From: Chitinophaga pinensis
GTDB lineage: Bacteria; Bacteroidota; Bacteroidia; Chitinophagales; Chitinophagaceae
Direction: 5' to 3'
Assembly (NCBI GenBank): GCA_945862385.1
Contig: CAMAXV010000013.1
Span: 17,843-81,842 of the forward strand
DNA: 64,000 nt
Below the pieces are notes generated by a model, which was not told where the DNA came from, made no database searches, and saw only the letters and a list, made by a program, of their open reading frames with translations. The position numbers were made by a program, and so were the translations under genes. Numbering within the stretch: the first letter of the stretch is position 1; the number at the start of each line of letters is the position of its first letter. Below are positions 54,504 to 62,555 of this stretch, one piece after another.

Positions 54504-55874
54504 TCAGAGCATTGTTCCCTTCAGGAAGAAGAAAGCAAAATTGAAGTAGATGATTACACCTGTGACATCAACGAGTGTGGCAACGAAGGGGGCGGATGAT
54601 ACCGCAGGGTCTGCGCCTAATTTTTTTAATACAATGGGTAGCATTGATCCGGAAATGGTTCCGAACAGGACCACGCCAATCAGTGAAAATCCTACTACAA
54701 GTGCAACGAGAAAATAATGGGCGCCATAAACATCGGGGAAAATCTGTGACCAGATCATGACTCTTGCAAAACCTATTAATCCGAGAACTGTTCCGAGTAG
54801 GATGCCAGAAACAATTTCCCTGCGCATAACAGACCACCAGTCGGCCAATGTTACTTCGCCAACAGTCAGGGCTTGAATAATCAGTGATGATGCCTGCGAA
54901 CCTGTATTGCCTCCACTGGAAATAATTAGGGGGATAAAAAGGGAGAGAATCAGTGCTTTGTCCAGCGCGTGTTCATAACTGGCCATCGCTGTTGCAGTGA
55001 GCATTTCACCTAAGAATAAGACAATGAGCCAGCCTACTCTTTTTTTGAAGAGTTTGAAAATAGATATTTCCAGGTATGGTTCTTCCAATGCTTCAGTACC
55101 ACCCATTTTTTGCATGTCTTCACTGAACTCCTCATTGGCCACCCATAAAACGTCGTCGATGGTTACGATACCAATCAGGATATTATTGTTGTCAACAACC
55201 GGAAGGGCAACCCGGTTATTCATTTTAAAAACCTGGTTGGCTTTTTCCTGGTCATCGTAAACGTTCAGTTCGATATACCGGCTGTCTGTTAGTTCACTCA
55301 CCAGTCTTTCCGGTGGCGATAAGAGGAATTCTCTGATTCTGACGTCATCAACCAATTGCCCTTGGTCGTTGATAACATAGATCACATCAATTGTTTCTGA
55401 TTCCTGTCCAACTTCCCTGATATGTTCAAGAACTTCAGCGATGGTCCAGTCCGCTTGAACAGCAATATAATCAGGCGTCATCAATCGGCCCACACTGCCT
55501 TCAGGGTATCCAAGCAAAGAAAGTGTGATTTTCCGCTCTTCGGGGTTTAACAGTTTGATAAGTTCCCTTACAGCTTTGGGTGAGAGCTCTTCCAGGAAGG
55601 ATGTCCGGTCATCCGCAGGAAGTTCATTGAGCAGAGCCGCTGTCTTCAGTGGATGCATTTCATGGATTATATCCTTTTGAATGCCAAGTTCAAGTATTTT
55701 GAAAGTACTCGCAGCTCGGTGTATAGAAAGTATTGCCATGATGGATGAAGCATCTTCCCATCGCTCCTCAATGAGTTGCGCCACATCGCTGATGTTGAGC
55801 TCATTGAGAAAATTAGGCAACTGCAGCAGGTTTTCTTCCTGAAGGAAGAACTCATACTGTTCCTGTAAATCCAT
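54504..55874 (-). CDS. mgtE: Magnesium transporter MgtE
   Basis: A 456-residue MgtE-type Mg2+ channel. The ATG at 55874 (MDLQEQYEFFLQEENLL) is preferred; a GTG seven codons upstream is possible. Domain order is an N-terminal superhelical domain (ALLNELPADDRTSFLEEL), two CBS domains (GRLMTPDYIAVQADWTIAEVL and VALPVVDNNNILIGIVTIDDV), a connecting helix, and five membrane segments with the motif PLIISSGGNTGSQASSLI. The CBS and N domains sense cytoplasmic Mg2+ and gate the pore. It is divergent from aroK. Confidence 0.94.
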   Translation of the reverse strand: MDLQEQYEFFLQEENLLQLPNFLNELNISDVAQLIEERWEDASSIMAILSIHRAASTFKILELGIQKDIIHEMHPLKTAALLNELPADDRTSFLEELSPKAVRELIKLLNPEERKITLSLLGYPEGSVGRLMTPDYIAVQADWTIAEVLEHIREVGQESETIDVIYVINDQGQLVDDVRIREFLLSPPERLVSELTDSRYIELNVYDDQEKANQVFKMNNRVALPVVDNNNILIGIVTIDDVLWVANEEFSEDMQKMGGTEALEEPYLEISIFKLFKKRVGWLIVLFLGEMLTATAMASYEHALDKALILSLFIPLIISSGGNTGSQASSLIIQALTVGEVTLADWWSVMRREIVSGILLGTVLGLIGFARVMIWSQIFPDVYGAHYFLVALVVGFSLIGVVLFGTISGSMLPIVLKKLGADPAVSSAPFVATLVDVTGVIIYFNFAFFFLKGTML

Positions 55875-55987
55875 ATCTTCTTTCAATACATTCACTTGAA
55901 ACGCTGTTGTATTGTAAATTTAAACATAGTTTTCAAGGGAGCAAGATTATATTAAAGTGATTTTCCCTGCAGGAATCAATTTAGTAT

Positions 55988-56048
55988 AAGGAGGATTAGC
56001 ATTATTTTTACCTGGCATTTTTTTCAGTTAGCGACGAGGCTAACTGAA
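55988..56048 (+). promoter_or_regulatory. Orphan Shine-Dalgarno and 10-bp inverted repeat in the mgtE-aroK gap
   Basis: AAGGAGG (55988-55994) has no ATG, GTG or TTG within reach; the nearest codon at normal distance is ATT (56001), opening a 23-codon frame. Downstream, TTCAGTTAGC-N6-GCTAACTGAA (56023-56048) is a perfect 10-bp inverted repeat without a T tail. It may be an operator or an RNA leader of aroK. Confidence 0.45.
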
Positions 56049-56104
56049 CAACATTTAAACTGTGAGCATTAAACTGGAAGCTGATTAATAAAATCTCAAT
56101 TCCG

Positions 56105-56671
56105 ATGGCGAACAAAGCTGTGGTATTTTTAGTAGGGTTTATGGGTTCCGGCAAGACCCATTATGGTAAACTGCTGGCATCATCAATGGGTGTTCCGTTT
56201 GCGGATCTGGATGCTTTAATTGAAGCTGAAGAGGGAATAACCGTAACTGAAATTTTTAAAGAAAAAGGGGAATCTTATTTCCGTACGTGTGAATCACGGA
56301 TTTTACACACAATTCCTTCATTTTTTTCAACACATATGGTGAAAAATGACCATAAATTTAGTATTTTCGGCATCTTGTCATGTGGAGGTGGCACTCCATG
56401 CTTCAACCAGAATATGGAGTGGATGAATGCGCATGGCGTAACGGTTTGGATTGCCCCAGGTGTGGATATTCTTGTTAAAAGACTCATTGGGGAACAATCA
56501 ACGCGGCCATTGATCGCAGGCTTAAATCAAACTGAATTAAAAAATCAGGTTGAACAGCGGCTTAATGACCGAGATATATATTACCGGCAGTCAAATTTGA
56601 AAATCACAAATCCCTTAATCTCCGTTCAGGAATTACATGAACAAATCTTACGTACACAGGCTCTTCTTTAA
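56105..56671 (+). CDS. aroK: Shikimate kinase
   Basis: A 188-residue shikimate kinase that phosphorylates shikimate with ATP. The Walker A motif VGFMGSGKTHYGKLLA is at residues 10-25, followed by the shikimate-binding ADLDALIEAEEG and FRTCESRIL. The lid region contains the arginine in STRPLI. A short insertion near FSTHMVKNDHKFS is unlike the compact E. coli enzyme. The 3' end overlaps the DUF423 gene by 35 nt. aroE lies elsewhere in the window with comA. Confidence 0.95.
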   Translation: MANKAVVFLVGFMGSGKTHYGKLLASSMGVPFADLDALIEAEEGITVTEIFKEKGESYFRTCESRILHTIPSFFSTHMVKNDHKFSIFGILSCGGGTPCFNQNMEWMNAHGVTVWIAPGVDILVKRLIGEQSTRPLIAGLNQTELKNQVEQRLNDRDIYYRQSNLKITNPLISVQELHEQILRTQALL

Positions 56672-57062
56672 AGCGGCAACAATTATGGGTTTGACAGGTG
56701 TTGTACTCGGCGCTTTTGGCACCCATTTATTCAAACCATTACTTTTACCCGAAACATTTTCTGGCTTTCAGACTGCTACTTATTATCAGTTGTTTCATGC
56801 GCTTGCTATCATTTGTGCAGGCATCATGTATAGACATTACAAAAATAAAAAGATGCAGTTATCTGGTTATTTTTTTATGACAGGTGTTGTGCTTTTCTCG
56901 GGATCAATATATGCGAGGGTATTTATGGAGCTTTTAGAGCTTGAGAAGCCTTTTGTGCTGGCCTTGATAACACCAGTTGGAGGGATTTTCTTCATGCTCG
57001 GCTGGTTATACATGTTTCTTTCGCTTCCTACATCTCTGCAATCTGAAAGGGAATCTGAGTAA
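56637..57062 (+). CDS. DUF423-family membrane protein
   Basis: A 141-residue protein with four predicted membrane segments, matching the DUF423 pattern LGAFGTHLFKP, FQTATYYQLFHALAIICAG, FMTGVVLFSGSIYARVFM and ITPVGGIFFMLGWLYMFLS. The function is unknown. The ATG at 56637 overlaps aroK by 35 nt; a second in-frame ATG at 56685 would avoid overlap but would remove the basic N-terminal tip that is common in the family. The longer start is preferred. Confidence 0.88.
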   Translation: MNKSYVHRLFFKAATIMGLTGVVLGAFGTHLFKPLLLPETFSGFQTATYYQLFHALAIICAGIMYRHYKNKKMQLSGYFFMTGVVLFSGSIYARVFMELLELEKPFVLALITPVGGIFFMLGWLYMFLSLPTSLQSERESE

Positions 57063-57123
57063 AATATGATGTATTTTTGAGAGATCTACCCGGTGGTGGA
57101 AATCAATAAACCTCTCAAACCCA

Positions 57124-59595
57124 ATGGCTACGAAAAAGCGCATTTCCAATAAAGGGGAAAATCCGGAAAAACTGGTAACTGAAAAGGAGGAAGCTGTTGA
57201 AGTAGCTTCTCTTTTGAAGGATGAGCGAACATTCAAAATACTGGGTATTGGCCTGTTGTTTTTTTGTTTGTTCCTTTTTGTTGCTTTTACATCTTATTTG
57301 TTTACATGGACGGAGGATCAGGATAAAATCAGAGATAGCGGGATTAAAATTTTATTACCGAATGACCTTGAAATTGCCAATCAGCTTGGAAGCCTTGGTG
57401 CCTATACAGCTTTTGTTTTTATTGAGTTTGGATTTGGCATAGCCTCTTACCTTTTTTGTTCATTACTCTTTGTTCTCGGAGTAAACCTGTTGTTTGAAAA
57501 GACTATTTTTTCTGTTCCCCGAAATCTACGGTACTTAATTATAGGCCTCGTTGTTTTAAGCGTAAGTGCATCTTTTTTTGGTGCGTCAGCAAGTTTCAAT
57601 TGGGGTGGCGCTTTTGGTAAGTTTATTTCAGCCTGGCTTGTTGCTGTTCTTGGCTGGTATGGCACATTAGCTTTAATTTGTTTTGCGGTAATTGCATATG
57701 GCATCTGGAGGTTTAATCCCTCTTTGGTATGGCCTGTAAAGGGTATTTCAGCCAAGAATACTGAAAATATCGTTCCTTCTGTTTTGGAAGGGGATGTATT
57801 GCCGGAAGACCTTCAACCGCGGCTTGACCTGACTGCACCTGGAAATACGCAGGTGCTTGTAAGACATGGACAACCAACATCAAAAGCTAAAGGTACTGTT
57901 GACATTGAAAATGACGCACCTTTTGAATTAGTCCATAAAACATCAGATACGCCGGTTGATGTGATAACCCCCGCGGATGATTTGCCCATGGAGATGGCAT
58001 TTGCTGCTCCTGGATTAGTACCGCTTGAATCCCAACCGGCTCAACCTGCTGCCTCGCTCATAAAAGAACCGGTATCTGTTTTAGGTACGCCTAAATATGA
58101 CCCGATTGCAGACTTAAAAGGCTATAAATATCCGTCTCTTGATTTACTTGCTCAGCATTCTGGAGAGAAAATAGTAATGGATCAGCATGAACTGGAAGCT
58201 AATAAGAACCAGATCATGCGAACCCTCAAGAATTACGACATAGATATTCAAAAGATCTTTGCTACTGTTGGTCCAACTGTTACACTCTATGAAATTGTAC
58301 CAGCTGCGGGTGTCAGGATTTCCAGAATAAAAAATCTGGAAGATGATATAGCCTTGAGCTTATCAGCATTGGGAATCAGGATTATTGCCCCTATTCCGGG
58401 AAAGGGTACAATTGGTATTGAAGTGCCCAATGTCAAAAAAAGTATAGTAGGGATGCGGTCATTGCTCGCTTCAGAAAAGTTTCAGAAGAATGACCATGCA
58501 CTTCCTATTGCCCTTGGAAAAAAGATTGACAATGAAAATTTTATTGTTGATCTGGCAACAATGCCTCACCTGTTGATGGCAGGTGCAACCGGACAGGGAA
58601 AGTCTGTAGGACTTAACGCCATTCTCGTTTCTCTTTTATACAAAAAACACCCGTCACAATTAAAATTTGTACTGGTAGATCCCAAAAAGGTTGAACTAAG
58701 TTTATATAGAATCATTGAGAAACATTTTTTGGCCAAATTACCCGGTGATGATGATGCCATCATCACAGATACCAGAAAGGTAGTCAATACCCTGAATGCA
58801 CTGTGTATTGAAATGGATGAGCGCTATGATCTCCTCAAGGATGCAGGCTGCAGGAATATCCGTGAGTACAACGAAAAGTTTGCTTCCCGGAGGTTGAATC
58901 CTCAAAAGGGACATAAATTCTTACCATTCATTGTGCTGGTTATTGATGAATTTGCTGACCTCATCATGACTGCCGGAAAGGAAATAGAAACGCCGATAGC
59001 CCGTCTTGCCCAGCTGGCAAGGGCAATTGGCATTCACCTCATTGTGGCTACTCAAAGACCTTCCGTTAATATTATAACTGGAACAATTAAAGCGAATTTC
59101 CCTGCAAGGATTGCATTTAAAGTTTCATCTAAGGTAGATAGCCGGACTATCCTCGACATTGGAGGTGCTGAACAGTTAATTGGAAGGGGAGATATGCTTG
59201 TTTCATATCAGGGTGAGGTGACAAGGGTTCAGTGCGTTTTTGTTGATACCCCAGAAGTAGAGAAAGTGGCAGAATTCATTGGAGAACAACAGGGTTATCC
59301 TTCTGCTTTTGAGCTGCCCGAGGTAATTGATGAAAAAGAAATGGAAGACAGGGAGGTAGACTTTCTGAGCCGTGATCCACTCTTCAGTGAGGCGGCTACA
59401 CTGATTGTTCAAAATCAAATGGGTTCAACTTCCATGATTCAGAGGCGACTGAAACTTGGATATAACAGGGCCGGCAGACTGATGGATCAGCTTGAAGCTT
59501 CCGGAATTGTAGGTCCAAGTAAAGGCAGTAAGGTTCGGGAAGTGTTATTTAAGTCTGAATATGAGCTGGAGCAGTATCTAAAATCAATGGAATAA
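57124..59595 (+). CDS. ftsK: DNA translocase FtsK
   Basis: An 823-residue FtsK/SpoIIIE translocase that pumps DNA at the closing septum to resolve chromosome dimers. The N-terminal part has four membrane segments (about residues 38-62, 96-120, 132-150, 165-190), followed by a linker of about 140 residues. The motor has Walker A GATGQGKSVGLNAIL (around residue 485) and Walker B IVLVIDEFADLIM. The C-terminal gamma winged-helix domain is visible as VQNQMGSTSMIQRRLKLGYNRAGRLMDQLE. The linker is short compared with E. coli. lolA follows after 33 nt. Confidence 0.96.
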   Translation: MATKKRISNKGENPEKLVTEKEEAVEVASLLKDERTFKILGIGLLFFCLFLFVAFTSYLFTWTEDQDKIRDSGIKILLPNDLEIANQLGSLGAYTAFVFIEFGFGIASYLFCSLLFVLGVNLLFEKTIFSVPRNLRYLIIGLVVLSVSASFFGASASFNWGGAFGKFISAWLVAVLGWYGTLALICFAVIAYGIWRFNPSLVWPVKGISAKNTENIVPSVLEGDVLPEDLQPRLDLTAPGNTQVLVRHGQPTSKAKGTVDIENDAPFELVHKTSDTPVDVITPADDLPMEMAFAAPGLVPLESQPAQPAASLIKEPVSVLGTPKYDPIADLKGYKYPSLDLLAQHSGEKIVMDQHELEANKNQIMRTLKNYDIDIQKIFATVGPTVTLYEIVPAAGVRISRIKNLEDDIALSLSALGIRIIAPIPGKGTIGIEVPNVKKSIVGMRSLLASEKFQKNDHALPIALGKKIDNENFIVDLATMPHLLMAGATGQGKSVGLNAILVSLLYKKHPSQLKFVLVDPKKVELSLYRIIEKHFLAKLPGDDDAIITDTRKVVNTLNALCIEMDERYDLLKDAGCRNIREYNEKFASRRLNPQKGHKFLPFIVLVIDEFADLIMTAGKEIETPIARLAQLARAIGIHLIVATQRPSVNIITGTIKANFPARIAFKVSSKVDSRTILDIGGAEQLIGRGDMLVSYQGEVTRVQCVFVDTPEVEKVAEFIGEQQGYPSAFELPEVIDEKEMEDREVDFLSRDPLFSEAATLIVQNQMGSTSMIQRRLKLGYNRAGRLMDQLEASGIVGPSKGSKVREVLFKSEYELEQYLKSME

Positions 59596-59628
59596 TCTTT
59601 TCTTTGCATCTATTATAACACAAGCTTT

Positions 59629-60297
59629 ATGATCATCAAGCAGGTTTTATCTTTTATTCTCATCGTATTTGCCTTCAATTCATTTGCACAAGCTCCCAAA
59701 GTCAAAGTGGCCAATGATCCTGAAGCAAAAAAAATCCTTGACGCTGTTAGTGCTAAGTTCAAAACGTTCAAAAGTGTAAAAGCTGGTTTTACACTTAAAA
59801 TCGAGAATGGCTCAGGAAAAGTACAGGGCACCAAAACGGGAACTGTCATGATGAAAGGGGTAAAATACAGGGTTAGTATAACCGGACAAGAGATTTTCTG
59901 TGACGGAGCAACAATTTGGACATATGATGTGTCTGCCAAGGAGGTTCAGGTTACAACGCTTGATAACAGCAGTGGCTCTATTACCCCACAAAAGCTCTTT
60001 ACTAATTTTTATGACAAGGATTTTCTTTTTCTCCTTGGTAATGATGTTAAAAGAGATGGCAAGACTTTTCAGGTGGTTGAATTAACACCAATTGATAAAA
60101 CAAAACCTTTTTTTAAGGTTGTACTGGAGATCGATAAAGTGAACAAGGTATTGATGTCTACCAGGGTTTTTGAAAAGAGTGGGAACCGTTACCTTTACGC
60201 CATCAATACCATGTCTACCAGTACAGTAATTCCTGATGATACATTTTCATTTTCTGCAAAAAAGTATCCCGGAGTTGAAGTGATAGATTTAAGGTGA
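59629..60297 (+). CDS. lolA: LolA-like outer-membrane lipoprotein carrier
   Basis: A 222-residue periplasmic protein with a signal peptide (MIIKQVLSFILIVFAFNSFAQ). The LolA fold is suggested by FKTFKSVKAGFTLKIENGSG, GTVMMKGVKYRVSITGQEIFCDGATIWTY, and NSSGSITPQKLFTNFYDKDFLF. It should ferry lipoproteins from the inner membrane to the outer membrane. Bacteroidota often carry several LolA-like proteins, so the exact paralogue role is uncertain. It follows ftsK, which is a common neighbour arrangement in bacteria, and converges with ubiX 3 nt away. Confidence 0.88.
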   Translation: MIIKQVLSFILIVFAFNSFAQAPKVKVANDPEAKKILDAVSAKFKTFKSVKAGFTLKIENGSGKVQGTKTGTVMMKGVKYRVSITGQEIFCDGATIWTYDVSAKEVQVTTLDNSSGSITPQKLFTNFYDKDFLFLLGNDVKRDGKTFQVVELTPIDKTKPFFKVVLEIDKVNKVLMSTRVFEKSGNRYLYAINTMSTSTVIPDDTFSFSAKKYPGVEVIDLR

Positions 60298-60300
60298 TTT

Positions 60301-60858
60301 TCAGTTACCCCACCGATAAGTTTTAATATCAAAGCCTGCCAAATCAAGCACCCTGTCAGCCACTGTAGCAGCCACTTCCTCAACAGTTTGAGGCAAGCTG
60401 TAGAAGGAAGGTGTTGCTGGACAAATAATCCCACCAGCCAGGGTTATGGTTTCCATGTTTCTGATGTGTATCAGGTTATATGGGGTCTCCCTTGCCATGC
60501 AAATGAGTTTTCTTCTTTCCTTAAGTACAACATCAGCTGCTCGCGTAATCAGGTCATTTGAAATGCCGGAAGCTATTCTGCCCAGTGTACCCATAGAACA
60601 CGGCGCAATAATCATGGTGTCATATTGTCCGGAACCTGAGGCAAAGGGGGCATTGAAGTCGTTTTTGCTGTATATGTTCAACCCTGTTTCAAGATAAGAT
60701 TCGTTACCGAGCTCGGTTCTCCAAACGGATTTGGCATTTTCGGTTAACACAAGTGAAAAATCATGCCACTGACTTTTTATGCTGAGCATTTTATTGATTA
60801 TCAAAGAGGCATAAATTGAGCCACTTGCGCCTGTTATGGCCAAAACTACTTTTCTCAT
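60301..60858 (-). CDS. ubiX: Flavin prenyltransferase UbiX
   Basis: A 185-residue UbiX-family enzyme that prenylates FMN to make the cofactor of UbiD-type decarboxylases. The start at 60858 gives MRKVVLAITGASGSIYASLI with the FMN-binding loop. PCSMGTLGRIASGISNDLITRAADVVLKERR and the RETPYNLIHIRNM segment (prenyl phosphate contact) are conserved. A UbiD partner gene is not in the window. It starts a minus-strand transcript next to a candidate small RNA on the opposite strand. Confidence 0.95.
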   Translation of the reverse strand: MRKVVLAITGASGSIYASLIINKMLSIKSQWHDFSLVLTENAKSVWRTELGNESYLETGLNIYSKNDFNAPFASGSGQYDTMIIAPCSMGTLGRIASGISNDLITRAADVVLKERRKLICMARETPYNLIHIRNMETITLAGGIICPATPSFYSLPQTVEEVAATVADRVLDLAGFDIKTYRWGN

Positions 60859-60923
60859 ACACACAATTTGTGTTTTAACAAGCAATTTGGATAAATGTTA
60901 GCATTTTTTCAAAAAATAGGCAA

Positions 60924-61058
60924 TTTGAAAGTGCAATTTAAAATTGTTAAATTTTTTTTAATGCTTTCACAATAACAGGATGCCGTGGTGCGTTATTACT
61001 ACGGTTTTTCATAGGATATTGGATTTAAAACGGGCTGGATTTCTATCCTGGCCCTTTT
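60924..61058 (+). ncRNA. Candidate small RNA with promoter-like and terminator-like ends
   Basis: Within the 282-nt gap between ubiX and the alpha-oxoamine synthase gene (both minus strand), the plus strand carries TTTG-N20-TAAATTTT (60924-60955, one mismatch to the promoter pattern), a 7-bp hairpin with one G-U pair (CCGTGGT at 60983-60989 with ACTACGG at 60998-61004), and a terminator (61031-61058). No plus-strand gene reaches this terminator, so a transcript of about 100 nt starting near 60960 would explain it. No coding frame of note is present. Confidence 0.4.
61031..61058 (+). terminator. Plus-strand intrinsic terminator
   Basis: GGGC-T-GGAT, loop TTCT, ATCC-TG-GCCC, with a small internal loop, followed by eight T. 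It is the 3' end of the candidate small RNA. Confidence 0.65.
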
Positions 61059-61085
61059 TTTTGTTCTTACTTTTTTCGCATCCGG

Positions 61086-61115
61086 ATAAAAAAAATCCCT
61101 ACCGGTGGGCAGGGA
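61086..61115 (-). terminator. Intrinsic terminator of the alpha-oxoamine synthase gene
   Basis: Minus strand TCCCTGCC-CACC-GGTAGGGA, an 8-bp stem with one G-U pair, followed by eight T. It lies 25 nt after the stop codon. Confidence 0.88.
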
Positions 61116-61140
61116 CTTTAAAATGTTTATTTGACTCAGA

Positions 61141-62397
61141 TTAGACTTCTGCCATTTGAGGAATGTGTTCACTCTTGTAACTCCCTTCATCCAGTTTTTT
61201 CTTTGTTTCTTCAAAAGCTGTCAAGGTCAGCTGGATGTCTTCATCAGTATGAACTGTAGTTGGGATCAGTCTGTAGATGATATGCCCCTTTGGAATAACC
61301 GGGTATACAACAATAGAGCAAAAGATGTTGTAATTCTCACGCAGGTCAGTAACCATGGATGTAGCCTCTTCTACGCCACCTTTCATATAAACCGGCGTAA
61401 CCACTGAATCTGTCTTCCCTATATCAAATCCTTTTTCTTTCAGCCCGTTTTGCAGCTTAAGTGCATTTTCCCAAAGTTTCTCCTTGAGCACAGGTTGGGT
61501 TTTAAGCAATTCAAGTCTCTTGAGATTCCCAATAACCAATGGCATTGGGAGTGATTTGGCGAAAATCTGGCTTCGGATATTGTAGCGGATATAGTCAATG
61601 ATGCTTTTAGGACCAGCAATGAATGCTCCTATTGATGCCATCGACTTGGCAAAGGTTGAAAAATAAAGGTCGATTTCATCCTGTACGCCTTGCTCTTCTC
61701 CTGCTCCCGCGCCTGTTTTGCCCAATGTGCCAAATCCATGCGCATCATCAACAAGTAATCTGAATTCATAGCTTTTTTTCAGGGCAACAATTTCTTGCAA
61801 CTTTCCCTGATCGCCTGCCATCCCAAAGACTCCCTCGGTAATGAGCAGGATGCCACCTGTATTTTGTTTTTCGATAAGGGCTGTTGCACGTTGAAGTTGT
61901 TTTTCGCAGTCAGCAAGGTCATTGTGTTTGAATACGAACCGGTGGCCTGGATGAAGGCGCAGGCCGTCAACTATACAAGCATGACTTTCAGCATCATAAA
62001 CAATTACGTCGTGCCTGGATACCAATACATCAATCAGGCTGACCATTCCCTGATAACCGAAGTTAAGCAGAATGGCATCTTCCTTCATTTCAAAAGCAGC
62101 AAGTTCCCGCTCCAGTTGTTCATGGTAATTGGAATTGCCACTCATCATGCGGGCACCCATTGGCAAAGCCAGTCCAAATTCAGCAGCAGCATCGGCATCT
62201 GCTTTCCTAACTTCCGGATGGTTTGCCAGTCCGAGGTAATTATTAAGGCTCCACACTATTTTCTCCTTTCCCCTGAAGTTCATCCTGCTTCCAATTTCTC
62301 CTTCCAGCTTTGGAAAGGCAAAATAGCCATGTGCTCTTTCACGGTGTTGACCCAGTGGCCCATAATTTTTAGTCAGTCTTTCAAAAATGTCTGCCAT
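61141..62397 (-). CDS. Alpha-oxoamine synthase (serine palmitoyltransferase-like)
   Basis: A 418-residue PLP enzyme of the alpha-oxoamine synthase family, which condenses an amino acid with an acyl thioester and releases CO2. It has WSLNNYLGLANHPEV, the stacking histidine in DAESHACIVDG (H139), LLVDDAHGFGTLG (about residues 215-227), and the PLP lysine K251 in YFSTFAKSMASIGAF. Length and sequence are nearer to bacterial serine palmitoyltransferase than to BioF or Kbl. A cysteate-using relative that makes sulfonolipid backbones cannot be excluded. It is monocistronic with its own promoter and terminator. Confidence 0.88.
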   Translation of the reverse strand: MADIFERLTKNYGPLGQHRERAHGYFAFPKLEGEIGSRMNFRGKEKIVWSLNNYLGLANHPEVRKADADAAAEFGLALPMGARMMSGNSNYHEQLERELAAFEMKEDAILLNFGYQGMVSLIDVLVSRHDVIVYDAESHACIVDGLRLHPGHRFVFKHNDLADCEKQLQRATALIEKQNTGGILLITEGVFGMAGDQGKLQEIVALKKSYEFRLLVDDAHGFGTLGKTGAGAGEEQGVQDEIDLYFSTFAKSMASIGAFIAGPKSIIDYIRYNIRSQIFAKSLPMPLVIGNLKRLELLKTQPVLKEKLWENALKLQNGLKEKGFDIGKTDSVVTPVYMKGGVEEATSMVTDLRENYNIFCSIVVYPVIPKGHIIYRLIPTTVHTDEDIQLTLTAFEETKKKLDEGSYKSEHIPQMAEV

Positions 62398-62426
62398 TGT
62401 TGCAAAAATTTAATTTTTGATGTGAG

Positions 62427-62457
62427 CAAAGTTAATTATTTATGAGCACCTGAGAAA
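62427..62457 (-). promoter_or_regulatory. Probable promoter of the alpha-oxoamine synthase gene
   Basis: Minus strand TTTC-N19-TAACTTTG. The -7 element and spacing are perfect; the -33 has one mismatch. Confidence 0.65.
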
Positions 62458-62507
62458 ACGAGCTTTCATTTACATGGACATTCTTTTCATTTTGATCATC
62501 TTCTGAG

Positions 62508-62539
62508 TCTGTAAACCCTTTATTTTTTTGGTACATTTG
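62508..62539 (+). promoter_or_regulatory. Probable promoter of the PafA-like gene
   Basis: TCTG-N20-TACATTTG, with a perfect -7 element 16 nt before the ATG. The upstream element has one mismatch. Confidence 0.55.
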
Positions 62540-62555
62540 TGTCATAATCGTTGTT

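Noticed and set aside
56023..56048. Intrinsic terminator in the mgtE-aroK gap
   Set aside because: The inverted repeat is strong, but the plus strand lacks a T run after it, and the minus strand has A there. Both neighbours start, and do not end, in this gap.
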